From Oceanobacillus jeddahensis (lineage in GTDB: Bacteria; Bacillota; Bacilli; Bacillales; Amphibacillaceae): a stretch of 64,000 nt of DNA. This document shows, piece by piece, positions 9,165 through 17,814 of the stretch (position 1 is the first letter of the stretch; each line of letters opens with the position of its first letter). The stretch spans positions 78,519 through 142,518 of the forward strand of contig NZ_CCDM010000009.1 in NCBI RefSeq assembly GCF_000750635.1, read 5' to 3'. The position numbers were made by a program, and so were the translations under genes. The notes beneath the pieces are model-generated. The model saw only the letters and a list, made by a program, of their open reading frames with translations. It searched no databases and was not told the DNA's origin.

Positions 9165-9671
9165 ATGAGACGTATGTCAAAAAAACAACAACTAAATGAT
9201 AATGAAGAATCTGTGTTAAAAAAATCAATGTATACGGGCTTTATCGGAGGAGTTCTATTTAGCTTACTTGCAAGCGCGATGTACTACTTTAATTTTTTGG
9301 AGGTTAATCCAAAGTCATATCTGCTAACTTCCTGGGTGTCGAACGCATGGACAGATACATGGTTGGGGGTGCTTTTTACAACGATTCTGGCTGGAGTAGT
9401 TTCTTTGCTTGTTGCTTTTCTATATTATTTGGTTTTCAGAAAAATAAAGTATATGTGGGTAGGGATAGTATATGGTTTTATTTTATGGACAATTCTATTT
9501 CTTTTATTCCGTCCGATATTTAGTGATATCCCTGCTGTCATGGAGTGGTCACTAAATACCTGGATAACCACGATATGTTTATTCATATTATATGGAACAT
9601 TTATAGGCTATTCCATCTCCTATGATTATATGGATTCGAAGCAGACCGAAGATATCATCAATAAAAGCTAG
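9165..9671 (+). CDS. yqhR: YqhR family integral membrane protein
   Basis: A 168-residue protein with four hydrophobic segments (roughly residues 20-40, 65-88, 95-113, 125-148) and a charged N-terminus. Function unknown. ATG 9165 lies 9 nt after GGAGG; a GTG at 9159 is too close to it. In B. subtilis yqhQ precedes and aroQ follows this gene; neither is present here. Confidence 0.82.
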   Translation: MRRMSKKQQLNDNEESVLKKSMYTGFIGGVLFSLLASAMYYFNFLEVNPKSYLLTSWVSNAWTDTWLGVLFTTILAGVVSLLVAFLYYLVFRKIKYMWVGIVYGFILWTILFLLFRPIFSDIPAVMEWSLNTWITTICLFILYGTFIGYSISYDYMDSKQTEDIINKS

Positions 9672-9753
9672 CATCTTCCTAGGGTTATTCAAATGAAACG
9701 ATATATGATAAAATGACTAATGACACTTGAGATTTTGGAGAGGATGAAGCCTT

Positions 9754-10815
9754 TTGACGAAAATTGATCGCTTACGTGAAACATTAGACGAAAACAAAGT
9801 GGATGCCATGATTATTGATAGCCCATATAACAGACGTTATATTACTAATTTTACCGGGTCAGCTGGAACGGCGTTAATTACAGCGGATAAAGCTTTATTT
9901 ATTACAGATTTTCGTTATACGGAACAAGCTGCTGAGCAGGCAGCGGCATTTGAAATTATTGAACATAAACATGGGATGAATCAAGAAATTGCAAATCAAC
10001 TCGACAAGCTTGGAGTGAAAAGGTTAGCTTTTGAGAAAAACTATACGACTTATAGTCAATTTGAAGCGTTTCAAAGTCAATTTTCTCAAGAATTAGTTCC
10101 TGTGGAAGGAATCATTGAAACATTGCGTATGATTAAAAAGCCTGATGAGTTGGAGATTATGAAAAAAGCTGCGAAAATTGCTGATGATGCATTTGCACAT
10201 ATTCAATCATTTATCGAGCCTGGGGTACCAGAAATTGAGATATCGAATGAATTAGAGTTCTTTATGCGTCGACAGGGTGCGACTTCATCAAGCTTTGATA
10301 CGATTGTAGCTTCCGGGTTACGCTCTGCTTTGCCACATGGCGTAGCATCCGCTAAAAAAATTGGGGAAGGCGAGCTTGTGACACTGGATTATGGTGCATT
10401 ATATAATGGTTATTGCTCTGATATCACAAGAACGGTAGCTGTTGGAGAAATTTCTGTAGAGTTACGCGAAATTTATGATATAGTATTAGAGGCGAACCTT
10501 CGTGGAGTAAAAGGAACGAAATCCGGTATGACTGGGAAAGAGGCAGATGCTTTAACCAGAGATTATATTACGGAAAAAGGATTTGGTGATCGTTTCGGGC
10601 ATTCGACAGGTCACGCATTAGGAATGGAAGTACATGAAAGTCCTGGATTGTCGACCCGCTCTGAAGCAGTATTAGAGCCTGGGATGGTAGTTACGGTAGA
10701 GCCTGGAATATACGTTCCAGGGTTAGGCGGTTGCCGTATTGAAGACGATATTGTTATTACAGAAGAGGGTAATGAACGGCTGACATTTGCTCCCAAAGAA
10801 TTAATCCAATTATAA
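9754..10815 (+). CDS. yqhT: M24 family Xaa-Pro aminopeptidase/dipeptidase
   Basis: A 353-residue metallopeptidase with a creatinase-like N-terminal domain and a pita-bread C-terminal domain. The five metal ligands can be seen in their usual order: two Asp in LDYGALYNGYCSDITRT, His in HSTGHALG, Glu in VEPGIY and Glu in RIEDDI. It should cleave peptides with proline at the second position, in the cytoplasm. TTG start, with GGAGAGG about 10 nt upstream. It lies 38 nt before efp, as in B. subtilis, and the two are probably cotranscribed; EF-P rescues ribosomes stalled on polyproline. Confidence 0.93.
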   Translation: MTKIDRLRETLDENKVDAMIIDSPYNRRYITNFTGSAGTALITADKALFITDFRYTEQAAEQAAAFEIIEHKHGMNQEIANQLDKLGVKRLAFEKNYTTYSQFEAFQSQFSQELVPVEGIIETLRMIKKPDELEIMKKAAKIADDAFAHIQSFIEPGVPEIEISNELEFFMRRQGATSSSFDTIVASGLRSALPHGVASAKKIGEGELVTLDYGALYNGYCSDITRTVAVGEISVELREIYDIVLEANLRGVKGTKSGMTGKEADALTRDYITEKGFGDRFGHSTGHALGMEVHESPGLSTRSEAVLEPGMVVTVEPGIYVPGLGGCRIEDDIVITEEGNERLTFAPKELIQL

Positions 10816-10853
10816 TAGGAAGTACATTAACCAAGGGTACAGGAGGAAAAATG

Positions 10854-11411
10854 ATGATTTCAGTAAATGAATTTAAAACAGGTTTAACCATTGAAGTGGA
10901 CAATGATATTTGGCAAGTTGTTGAATTTCAGCACGTAAAACCAGGAAAAGGAGCAGCATTTGTACGTTCGAAGCTACGTAATTTACGTAATGGAAACATT
11001 CAGGAAAAAACGTTTCGTGCTGGTGAAAAAGTAGGGAAAGCACACATTGAAAATAACAAAATGCAGTATTTATATGCTTCTGGCGATGCGCATGCATTTA
11101 TGGATACATCGACGTATGAACAAATTGAAATTCCTGCAAACCAAATCAAAGAACAGTTAAAGTTTATTAAAGAAAATATGGAAGTTTCCGTGGTCAGCTA
11201 TCAAGGAGAGATCATTGGTGTTGACCTTCCAAATAATGTTGAGCTTACCGTAACAGAAACAGAGCCTGGAATAAAAGGTGACACAGCAAGCGGTGGTTCA
11301 AAACCGGCAACATTAGAAACTGGACATATTGTACAAGTTCCTTTCTTTATTAACGAAGGTGACGTTCTTGTAATTAACACAGCTGACGGAAAATATGTTT
11401 CCAGAGCATAA
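10854..11411 (+). CDS. efp: Translation elongation factor P
   Basis: A 185-residue factor that relieves ribosome stalling at consecutive prolines. The three-barrel sequence is complete. Lys32, at the tip of domain I in KPGKGAAF, is the residue that carries the 5-aminopentanol modification in B. subtilis. ATG 10854 is preferred over the adjacent ATG at 10851, because AGGAGG is then 7 nt away and the N-terminus MISVNEF matches the family. No dedicated modification gene lies nearby. Confidence 0.96.
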   Translation: MISVNEFKTGLTIEVDNDIWQVVEFQHVKPGKGAAFVRSKLRNLRNGNIQEKTFRAGEKVGKAHIENNKMQYLYASGDAHAFMDTSTYEQIEIPANQIKEQLKFIKENMEVSVVSYQGEIIGVDLPNNVELTVTETEPGIKGDTASGGSKPATLETGHIVQVPFFINEGDVLVINTADGKYVSRA

Positions 11412-11432
11412 TGAATTTTAATAAAGAAAACT

Positions 11433-11462
11433 AGGCATTCGCCAGGCCTTTTGCGAATGCCT
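11433..11462 (+). terminator. Hairpin after efp
   Basis: A 10-bp stem (11433-11442 with 11453-11462). It lacks a good T-run, so termination is uncertain; a better terminator follows at 11536. Confidence 0.5.
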
Positions 11463-11464
11463 TA

Positions 11465-11515
11465 GTTGGGGCTGAGGCTGGGGCTGCGATTACTCGCCCC
11501 ATCAAAAGCATTGCA
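11465..11515. repeat. Family A core, copy A-2a
   Basis: Contains GGGGCTGCGATTACTCGCCC, the reverse-strand form of the family A core, followed by the ATCRAAARCATTGCAC extension. It is one of two family A pieces in the 385-bp efp-spoIIIAA gap. Confidence 0.7.
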
Positions 11516-11535
11516 CTTATGCTTTCTTAAAGTGT

Positions 11536-11574
11536 AAAAAAAGCAGTTTGCTAATCTTAGCAGGCTGCTTTTTT
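11536..11574 (+). terminator. Intrinsic terminator upstream of spoIIIAA
   Basis: Long hairpin: AAAAAAGCAG...CTGCTTTTTT with an inner TGCTAA/TTAGCA stem and T-run. Confidence 0.82.
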
Positions 11575-11638
11575 ATGAGAAAAATTAAATTGCAGCGTTT
11601 CCATCCCTTACTTTATCTCCTTTTTATCAACTTTTAAA

Positions 11639-11694
11639 TTATATCACGGAGAACCGCCGGTAAAACTCCCACTGAATGAAGTTTCAATTTATAT
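11639..11694. repeat. Family A minimal unit, copy A-2b (~55 bp)
   Basis: TATCACGGAGAACCGCC, then TAAAACTCCCACTGAATGAA and AGTTTCAATTTATA. It joins the left and right ends of the longer repeat without the central part. Confidence 0.65.
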
Positions 11695-11721
11695 CCCTCC
11701 CATAAAGAAACAGTCCTCAGG

Positions 11722-11749
11722 GCATAATTTCATTTTAAAATCATATATC
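11722..11749 (+). promoter_or_regulatory. Candidate SigE promoter of the spoIIIA operon
   Basis: GCATAAT (11722-11728), 13-nt spacer and CATATATC (11742-11749) resemble the SigE -35/-10. SigE drives spoIIIA in the B. subtilis mother cell. The region is AT-rich, so a chance match is possible. Confidence 0.5.
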
Positions 11750-11796
11750 TCTAAGTAAAACAAGCTAATTGTATTTTTTAAAAGCGGGGTTTTACG

Positions 11797-12750
11797 ATGA
11801 ATGAAATTTTGCGGCTTTTCCCACCATCTTTTCAAGGACGAATAGAAGATTTAGTAGGTTATCGTTGGCCACAGCTCCAAGAAATTCGAGTACGTATTCA
11901 TCAAAAAATAGAATTTATTTTTGATTCCTCTATATGCTGGCTGGACGAGCCATTACCGGATAAAAAGGAAGTTATTTATATCCTGAATCAGCTGAGTGAA
12001 TATTCATTATATCGAATGGAAGAAGAATTGCGTAATGGATTTATAACGATTGAAGGCGGCCACCGTGTCGGAATTGCAGGAGGAATTATCACTGCGGATA
12101 AAAAAGTAAAAGCGATTCAACCTGTATCCTTTTTCAATATTCGGATTGCCAAGCAAAAAAAAGGTTGTGCAGATATACTAATGCCTTATATCTATGATGG
12201 AGCGTATCATCATACTATGATTCTTGGAGCTCCGCAATCTGGAAAAACAACGATGATACGAGATATTTGCAGGCAAATAGCTAGCGAGACTAATACGAGC
12301 CGTTCTAAAAAGGTAACGATTGTGGATGAGCGTTCAGAAATAGCGGCATCTATTCGAGGCGTTCCACAACATGATATAGGGGTAAGAACAGATGTTTTAG
12401 ATGCTTGTCCAAAAGCAGAAGGGATGATGATGGCGATTCGTACGTTATCTCCTGATATTTTAATCGTTGATGAAATCGGAACGGAGAAGGATGTAGAAGC
12501 GATTATAGAGGCATCGCAGGCAGGAGTAAAAGTTATTTGCACGTTGCATGCAGGAAGTATAGCTGATTTATACCGCCGTCTATCCATCCAAAAAATATTG
12601 CAGGAATCTATTTTTGAGCGATTTTTACTCCTTGGGCAAGGAAGAAAAATAGGTAAACTGATCGATGCTTTTGATAGTGAAGGGAAAAAAATGAGTCTTA
12701 AGCAAAGAGGTGGTGAAGTTGAAGTGGATTGGCGTGCTGCTTTTAATTAG
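11797..12750 (+). CDS. spoIIIAA: Stage III sporulation protein AA (secretion-type ATPase)
   Basis: A 317-residue ATPase, the energising component of the SpoIIIA-SpoIIQ channel between mother cell and forespore. Walker A GAPQSGKTT and Walker B ILIVDEIG are visible. It acts at the mother-cell side of the engulfed forespore membrane. It is first in an eight-gene operon. ATG start with a modest GGGG ribosome site. A SigE-like promoter and family A repeats lie upstream. Confidence 0.96.
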   Translation: MNEILRLFPPSFQGRIEDLVGYRWPQLQEIRVRIHQKIEFIFDSSICWLDEPLPDKKEVIYILNQLSEYSLYRMEEELRNGFITIEGGHRVGIAGGIITADKKVKAIQPVSFFNIRIAKQKKGCADILMPYIYDGAYHHTMILGAPQSGKTTMIRDICRQIASETNTSRSKKVTIVDERSEIAASIRGVPQHDIGVRTDVLDACPKAEGMMMAIRTLSPDILIVDEIGTEKDVEAIIEASQAGVKVICTLHAGSIADLYRRLSIQKILQESIFERFLLLGQGRKIGKLIDAFDSEGKKMSLKQRGGEVEVDWRAAFN

Positions 12751-13231
12751 TATGTCTACCATACTTGGATGGGAATGGGGAAGAGCATTAAAACAACGTC
12801 CAAAGCATATTCAATTACTATTACAATCGCTTCAGATTTTAGAGGCGGAAATGGTTTATAGCCAGGTTCCATTACAAGAAGCCTTTCAAATAATTAGTAA
12901 AAAATTAAGAGGTCCCATCGCGATATTTTATCAAGAGCTTGCAGAGGAGCTAAAGAATAAAGAAAAAGTTTTTGATGATATATGGGAAGTGTGTACACAA
13001 AGATTAATTGGACAATCTTCGCTGCAAAAAAGTGAGCAGGAAATATTGATTCAATTTGGAAGAACGCTTGGCCAGCATGATATTGAGCAACAACAAAAAC
13101 ACTTAAAATTAACGAATCTTTATCTAGAAGAGCAATGGAAAAATGCCACAGAACGCTTTCAAACGTACGGAAAGTTGTCAAATGTGTTGGGATTACTGTG
13201 TGGTATTTTTTTGGCACTTTTGTTTATGTAA
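12719..13231 (+). CDS. spoIIIAB: Stage III sporulation protein AB
   Basis: A 170-residue protein with N- and C-terminal membrane segments and a helical cytoplasmic middle, similar to type II secretion F-domain proteins. TTG 12719 is chosen as start: AGAGG lies 8 nt upstream and the length matches B. subtilis (171). It overlaps spoIIIAA by 32 nt. GTG codons at 12710 and 12713 are less likely because they overlap the ribosome site. Confidence 0.92.
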   Translation: MKWIGVLLLISMSTILGWEWGRALKQRPKHIQLLLQSLQILEAEMVYSQVPLQEAFQIISKKLRGPIAIFYQELAEELKNKEKVFDDIWEVCTQRLIGQSSLQKSEQEILIQFGRTLGQHDIEQQQKHLKLTNLYLEEQWKNATERFQTYGKLSNVLGLLCGIFLALLFM

Positions 13232-13264
13232 AGATAATGGCGGCATGAGGGAAGGGGCAAGGAC

Positions 13265-13465
13265 ATGTTTGTGGATGCATTAATTCTATTTCAGATTGCT
13301 GGTATAGGCATTATTGTTGCGCTTATCCATACAATTTTAAAACAAATGGGCAAGGAAGAAATCGCCCAATTTGCCACGTTAATTGGTTTTATAATTGTTT
13401 TACTTATTGTGGTTAATGGGCTCTCTGATTTATTTCAACAAATTAGATCTGTATTTCTATTTTAA
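13265..13465 (+). CDS. spoIIIAC: Stage III sporulation protein AC
   Basis: A 66-residue protein with two membrane helices, collinear with B. subtilis SpoIIIAC (68). Part of the SpoIIIA channel complex in the mother-cell membrane; exact role not settled. It sits 33 nt after spoIIIAB and 11 nt before spoIIIAD. Confidence 0.95.
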   Translation: MFVDALILFQIAGIGIIVALIHTILKQMGKEEIAQFATLIGFIIVLLIVVNGLSDLFQQIRSVFLF

Positions 13466-13476
13466 GGGGATTAGAT

Positions 13477-13869
13477 ATGGATATTCTCCAGATTACGGTT
13501 TTAGGTGTATTAGCAAGCATATTATATATCCTTCTAAAAGAAGTCCATGCTTCTATTGCTTTTTTTATCATTCTTATTACGGGAATTGTTATCTTTTTCT
13601 CGATTATTCAGCAAGTCCAATTAATATTTGAAACGATTCAGAGGCTAGGAGATCAAGCAAATGTACAGGGACTTTATTTGACGACCATTTTAAAAATTAT
13701 TGGTATTTCCTATATTGCAGAAATTGGTGCACATCTGACCAAGGATGCTGGTCTTAACTCTGTGTCCAAATATATTGAATTAGCAGGAAAAATATTTATT
13801 TTACTACTTGCTGTTCCTATTATTACAGCGGTAATTGAAGCGATTATTGGTTTTATCCCTAATGTTTAA
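13477..13869 (+). CDS. spoIIIAD: Stage III sporulation protein AD
   Basis: A 130-residue protein with four hydrophobic segments; membrane subunit of the SpoIIIA complex, related in sequence to SpoIIIAC in its C-terminal half. GGGG-type ribosome site. In B. subtilis spoIIIAE follows almost directly; here 334 bp with a repeat intervene, so downstream genes may depend on read-through or another promoter. Confidence 0.95.
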   Translation: MDILQITVLGVLASILYILLKEVHASIAFFIILITGIVIFFSIIQQVQLIFETIQRLGDQANVQGLYLTTILKIIGISYIAEIGAHLTKDAGLNSVSKYIELAGKIFILLLAVPIITAVIEAIIGFIPNV

Positions 13870-13985
13870 CCGGTGAGAAAGAAAAGACAGAAATGAAACG
13901 TGTAGCGCACTTGCTTAAGGATTACGATTACTCATTCCTTGGAGCTCAGTTTAAGTAGAGTCTGAAGTAGTACCCGAAGTCGTTT

Positions 13986-14149
13986 ATATAAAGTGAAACT
14001 TCCTTCAGTGGGGGTTTTTCGACACACTACTCTTTACAATGGGACGAGTAATCGCAATGGTTTTCGGTGGGGCGAGTAATCGCAAAAGTTCTTCGATGGG
14101 GCGAGTAATCGCAGCCCCAGTCCCAGCCAGTTACACTGCGATAAAATAT
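13986..14149. repeat. Family A repeat, copy A-3, inside the spoIIIA operon
   Basis: A ~165-bp unit from TATAAAGTGAAACTTCC to CACTGCGATAAAATA, with three GAGTAATCGCA cores near 14046, 14071 and 14106. A further degenerate core (ATTACGATTACTC) lies just before, at about 13920. This fills most of the 334-bp spoIIIAD-spoIIIAE gap (13870-14203). It includes TTCGACA at 14018-14024, a chance match to a 0A box. Confidence 0.8.
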
Positions 14150-14203
14150 TCATGTCAAATTTAATACTTTCTAATACCACCACCAGGAAAGGGAGTATCC
14201 AGA

Positions 14204-15418
14204 TTGTCTAGAAGACCTGCCAAGTTACTCCGGATGATATACATGTTGTTGATTGCCTTTGTTGTTATCCAAGGAGATTCAATTGTTGTTCAAGCTGAGG
14301 ATGAGGATGCTCCGATTACAGTTGAGGAGGAGGAAAAGCTTCAAAATACATTGTTAGATGAAATTTCGTTAGATGAAATTCAATCTTATTGGGATCAGCT
14401 AATCATGGAATATGGTGATAACCTACCTGATTTACAAAAAATCAGTATATATGAATGGATAAAAAATGGAGATAGTTTCTCGATTCAAGATATTTTAATG
14501 CACTTTTTACGCTATCTTTTACATGAGCTGATTATCAATGGAAAGCTTTTAGGAACGCTTTTGATGCTGACACTATTTGCGGTTGTTCTCCAGTCGATTC
14601 AATCTGCATTTGAACAGACAACGGTTAGTAAGGTTGCTTATTTTGTTGTATTTTTAGTCTTATTATTTATTGTATTGAATAGTTTTTATCTGGCGACCTC
14701 CTATACAAAAGAGGCGATTGATACGATGCAAAGTTTTATGATTGCACTTCTGCCTCTCGTACTGGGGATGATGGCGAGCTTTGGAAATGTAATCTCTGTC
14801 TCTTTTTTTCATCCGATTATTATATTTTTTATTCATTTTAGTGGTGTGTTTATCTCAGCATTTGTCTTACCTTTATTGTTCCTCTCAGCTATGTTGATTA
14901 TTATCAGCAGTTTAAATAGTCATTTTAAAGTAACACATTTAGCTAATCTTTTTAGAAATGTTGCTGTTGGCAGTCTTGGTGTTTTCTTAACTATTTTCTT
15001 AGGAGTTATTTCTGTTCAAGGTACGGCGACAGCGGTTCAAGACGGAGTAGCGATGAAGACAGCTAAATTTGTAACAGGAAATTTTATACCGGTATTAGGG
15101 AGAACCTTTACTGATGCTGCGGATACCATTCTTAGTGCGTCTCTTATTTTAAAAAATGCTGTAGGGATGATTGGTCTCTTTATCATATTATTTATTGTCG
15201 CCTTTCCAGCTTTAAAAGTAGGCGTGATTGCGATTATTTATAAACTGGCAGCGGCGATATTACAACCGCTTGGCGGGGGACCAATTGTACAATGCTTAAA
15301 TACAGTAAGTACGTATATCCTATTTATTTTAGCCTGTCTATTGGCTGTATCTCTTATGTTCTTTTTAGGGATTGTCATTATCATTGCAGCAAGTAATTTA
15401 ACCGTTTTACTAAGATAG
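14204..15418 (+). CDS. spoIIIAE: Stage III sporulation protein AE
   Basis: A 404-residue polytopic membrane protein: cleavable-looking signal peptide (about residues 1-30), an acidic extracytoplasmic segment, then about seven membrane helices. Core membrane part of the SpoIIIA channel. TTG start with GGGAG about 9 nt upstream. It is the first gene after the repeat that splits the operon. Confidence 0.95.
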   Translation: MSRRPAKLLRMIYMLLIAFVVIQGDSIVVQAEDEDAPITVEEEEKLQNTLLDEISLDEIQSYWDQLIMEYGDNLPDLQKISIYEWIKNGDSFSIQDILMHFLRYLLHELIINGKLLGTLLMLTLFAVVLQSIQSAFEQTTVSKVAYFVVFLVLLFIVLNSFYLATSYTKEAIDTMQSFMIALLPLVLGMMASFGNVISVSFFHPIIIFFIHFSGVFISAFVLPLLFLSAMLIIISSLNSHFKVTHLANLFRNVAVGSLGVFLTIFLGVISVQGTATAVQDGVAMKTAKFVTGNFIPVLGRTFTDAADTILSASLILKNAVGMIGLFIILFIVAFPALKVGVIAIIYKLAAAILQPLGGGPIVQCLNTVSTYILFILACLLAVSLMFFLGIVIIIAASNLTVLLR

Positions 15419-15425
15419 GGGGTTG

Positions 15426-16052
15426 ATGAGAATCGAAATATTTACAGATTGGGTTACACAGATCATTTTATTTATTATTCTGGCTTCCGTGATTGATTTG
15501 CTCATTCCAGCAAATCATCTGCAAAAATATGTGCGGTTAGCGACTAGTTTAATCTTAATTTTGATTCTACTTCAGCCTGTTTTTTATTTATTTAATACGG
15601 ACATAAATACAGCCATATCAAGCTCGATGAATAAAATTGAGAGTCAGTTTCAAGGACAACCGTCGATAGAAAATCAAATAGATTTAGAAAAAAAAGAAAT
15701 AGAAAGTGGACAAGATGCATATATTTTAGAACAAATGGCTATTGAATTGGAAAATATAGCGGCAGATTCATTGAAAGAAGAATTTGACGCGGAGATTGTC
15801 TCCATTGATTTCCAATTCTCTGTAGTGGACTCCGTATCCTACGAGGAGTTAACAGAGGTCATTGTTTATATAACAGAATCAGAACCAGGGGAAGGAGCGA
15901 TGAACACGGTTGAAGATGTTGTTATTGAATGGGGCAATGAGGAGGAAGAGCATTCAGAAGAGTTGTTACAAGAGATGGAGGCCAGTTTAAGAGAACTTTG
16001 GGAAATTGAGGATAAAGAAATAACGGTCTATTGGGAAGGAGAGGGATTTTGA
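15426..16052 (+). CDS. spoIIIAF: Stage III sporulation protein AF
   Basis: A 208-residue protein with two N-terminal membrane helices and an acidic, mostly helical C-terminal domain with a ring-building-like fold in the family. A TTG one codon earlier (15423) is also possible; the ribosome site GGGGG is weak for either. It starts a few nt after spoIIIAE and overlaps spoIIIAG by 4 nt. Confidence 0.93.
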   Translation: MRIEIFTDWVTQIILFIILASVIDLLIPANHLQKYVRLATSLILILILLQPVFYLFNTDINTAISSSMNKIESQFQGQPSIENQIDLEKKEIESGQDAYILEQMAIELENIAADSLKEEFDAEIVSIDFQFSVVDSVSYEELTEVIVYITESEPGEGAMNTVEDVVIEWGNEEEEHSEELLQEMEASLRELWEIEDKEITVYWEGEGF

Positions 16053-16687
16053 AAAATAAACTGACTCACTTTTTAAAACAGACCACGGATAGCGAACATG
16101 CTTCAGGTAAAGAACAAAAACAGCCGTCTAAAAAAATAGGATTTATCGTCATTTTAGGTCTGGTGGGAATCCTATTTATGATTATTAGTAATGTTTTAAA
16201 ACCAGAAGAGGAGGTCCAGCCTGTTCCTTATGATGATTCTCAGATGGAAATTACAGAAGAAACAGCATCAGAACCTACAGGGGACGAGATAAAAGAATTG
16301 GAGGATGAGCTGGGGGAGCACCTAGCCAGCATGCTAAACCAGATGGATGGTGTTTCAGACACAGAAGTAATGATTAATTTAGAAGCAACCAGTGAGCATG
16401 TCTATGAAAAAAATAGAACAACGGGACAACAGACGACGGATGAAACAGATCGAAATGGGGGATCCAGAACAGTCGAAGATCAGACGGATGATCATCAGGT
16501 TGTACTTTACCGTCAAGGAGATCAGGAAACACCTTTACTTGTACAAACAAAACAGCCAGAAGTACGGGGCGTATTCATTGTTGCAGGGGGGATGGAAAGT
16601 CAGTCGATGAAAAGTCAAGTGATTGAAGCGGTATCCAGGGTACTAGATGTCCCTTCACATAAAATTTCAGTGATGCCTAAAAATTAA
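16049..16687 (+). CDS. spoIIIAG: Stage III sporulation protein AG (channel ring component)
   Basis: A 212-residue protein with a short basic N-terminus, one membrane helix (about residues 32-50) and an extracytoplasmic ring-building domain (DGVSDTEVMINLEA and a distal GVFIVAGGME motif). In B. subtilis SpoIIIAG forms a large ring in the intermembrane space. TTG 16049 is the start because AGGAGAGGG precedes it; the TTG at 16031 has none. It overlaps the spoIIIAF stop in TTGA. Confidence 0.94.
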   Translation: MKNKLTHFLKQTTDSEHASGKEQKQPSKKIGFIVILGLVGILFMIISNVLKPEEEVQPVPYDDSQMEITEETASEPTGDEIKELEDELGEHLASMLNQMDGVSDTEVMINLEATSEHVYEKNRTTGQQTTDETDRNGGSRTVEDQTDDHQVVLYRQGDQETPLLVQTKQPEVRGVFIVAGGMESQSMKSQVIEAVSRVLDVPSHKISVMPKN

Positions 16688-16700
16688 GGAGGTAGAATGT

Positions 16701-17354
16701 ATGTTAAAAAAACAAACAGTATGGTTACTCACAATGTTAAGCTTAATGGTTGTTTTAAGTGTTTATTACATCTTTTCCGCAGGTGGGAATGATTTAGCAT
16801 TTGTAGATGATGGACAAGAAGCAACTACAGAAGAAGCGGTACCTGCAACACAATCGGAAGAAGGAATTGAAGTCGAGAATATCGAAAACGTAGATAGTGA
16901 TGAATTATTTACAACCATTCGTATGGAAATTCAAGATGAACGCAGCCGGAAAAAAAGCCAGTTAACGGATGTAGTTGCTTCAGCAAATGCATCAGCAACT
17001 GAAAAGGATGAAGCATTGCAGGAAATTGATAGTTTAGAGGAATTAGCGAGCAAAGAAACCATTCTACAGGAACAACTCTTGGCAGCTACAGAATACGAAG
17101 ACGTGCTAGTCCGTTCCAACGATGGAAAAGTCCATATCCATGTAAAAACGGAGGAATTACCTGTAACAGAAGCAGCGAATATTATGCAGATGGCCCGTGA
17201 TGAATTTGGAGAAGATGTCAAAGCAGAAGTTAATTTTCAACCAACTACAGAAACCTCAGAACCAACAGAAACAGAAGGAATAGAAGGAACAGAAGAACCA
17301 ACAGAAACAGAAGAGGCAGAAGAACCAGCAGAAACAGAGGGAACGGAAGAGTAA
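16701..17354 (+). CDS. spoIIIAH: Stage III sporulation protein AH, with acidic C-terminal tail
   Basis: A 217-residue mother-cell protein with one N-terminal membrane helix and an extracytoplasmic YscJ-like domain that binds forespore SpoIIQ. A strong AAGGAGGT lies 7 nt upstream of ATG. The last ~30 residues are a Glu/Thr-rich low-complexity tail of repeated PTETE-like units, beyond the end of the ring-building domain. A strong terminator follows, closing the operon. Confidence 0.94.
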   Translation: MLKKQTVWLLTMLSLMVVLSVYYIFSAGGNDLAFVDDGQEATTEEAVPATQSEEGIEVENIENVDSDELFTTIRMEIQDERSRKKSQLTDVVASANASATEKDEALQEIDSLEELASKETILQEQLLAATEYEDVLVRSNDGKVHIHVKTEELPVTEAANIMQMARDEFGEDVKAEVNFQPTTETSEPTETEGIEGTEEPTETEEAEEPAETEGTEE

Positions 17355-17359
17355 ATAAC

Positions 17360-17394
17360 AAGCCAGCAGCCCATTTTCGAGCTGCTGGCTTTAC
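17360..17394 (+). terminator. Intrinsic terminator of the spoIIIA operon
   Basis: Perfect 11-bp GC-rich stem (17360-17370 with 17381-17391), 10-nt loop and a short T-run. Confidence 0.85.
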
Positions 17395-17409
17395 GAATGT
17401 AAAAAATAG

Positions 17410-17634
17410 TTTATCACGGAGAACCGCCCGTAAAACTCCCGCCTCCAAATAAAATGGGAGAATACATTTATTCAGGAGGGAGATCAGGTGAGCTAACCTC
17501 CTGAATCACTCAGGCTAATTCAGTGGGAGAAAAGCAGCAGACTAAGTTCGCGACGTCCTGGAGCCTAAGATTACTCGTCCCACCGTAAAGAGTTGTGCGT
17601 CGAAAACTCCCACTGAATAAAGTAGCGTTTTATA
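17410..17634. repeat. Family A repeat, copy A-4
   Basis: A ~225-bp repeat from TTATCACGGAGAACCGCCCG to AAACTCCCACTGAATAAA...TTTATA. An inner hairpin pairs CCTCCAAATAAA with the TTTATT-AGG block, and a degenerate core (AGATTACTCGTCC) is near 17569. It fills the gap between spoIIIAH and accB. Confidence 0.78.
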
Positions 17635-17717
17635 CCAACATCCACAGGCATTAACTGTTATAATAAAGATGAAAGGCTAATGAATCTTACCATCTTAAAA
17701 TACGTTTTACGGTAGAC

Positions 17718-17747
17718 TTGAAGTTTTTGTTCATTTTATCGTAATAT
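17718..17747 (+). promoter_or_regulatory. Candidate SigA promoter of accBC
   Basis: TTGAAG (17718-17723), 18-nt spacer, TAATAT (17742-17747), about 70 bp before accB. Confidence 0.4.
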
Positions 17748-17814
17748 ATTAGAAGGTAATAAAATAGCCAACATGAAACAGAAAAAGATTTTAATTGAAA
17801 TGAGGAGTGCCAAC

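Noticed and set aside
14018..14024. TTCGACA 0A-box match before spoIIIAE
   Set aside because: It lies in a family A repeat whose other copies read TTCGACG at this spot; most likely one chance base change.
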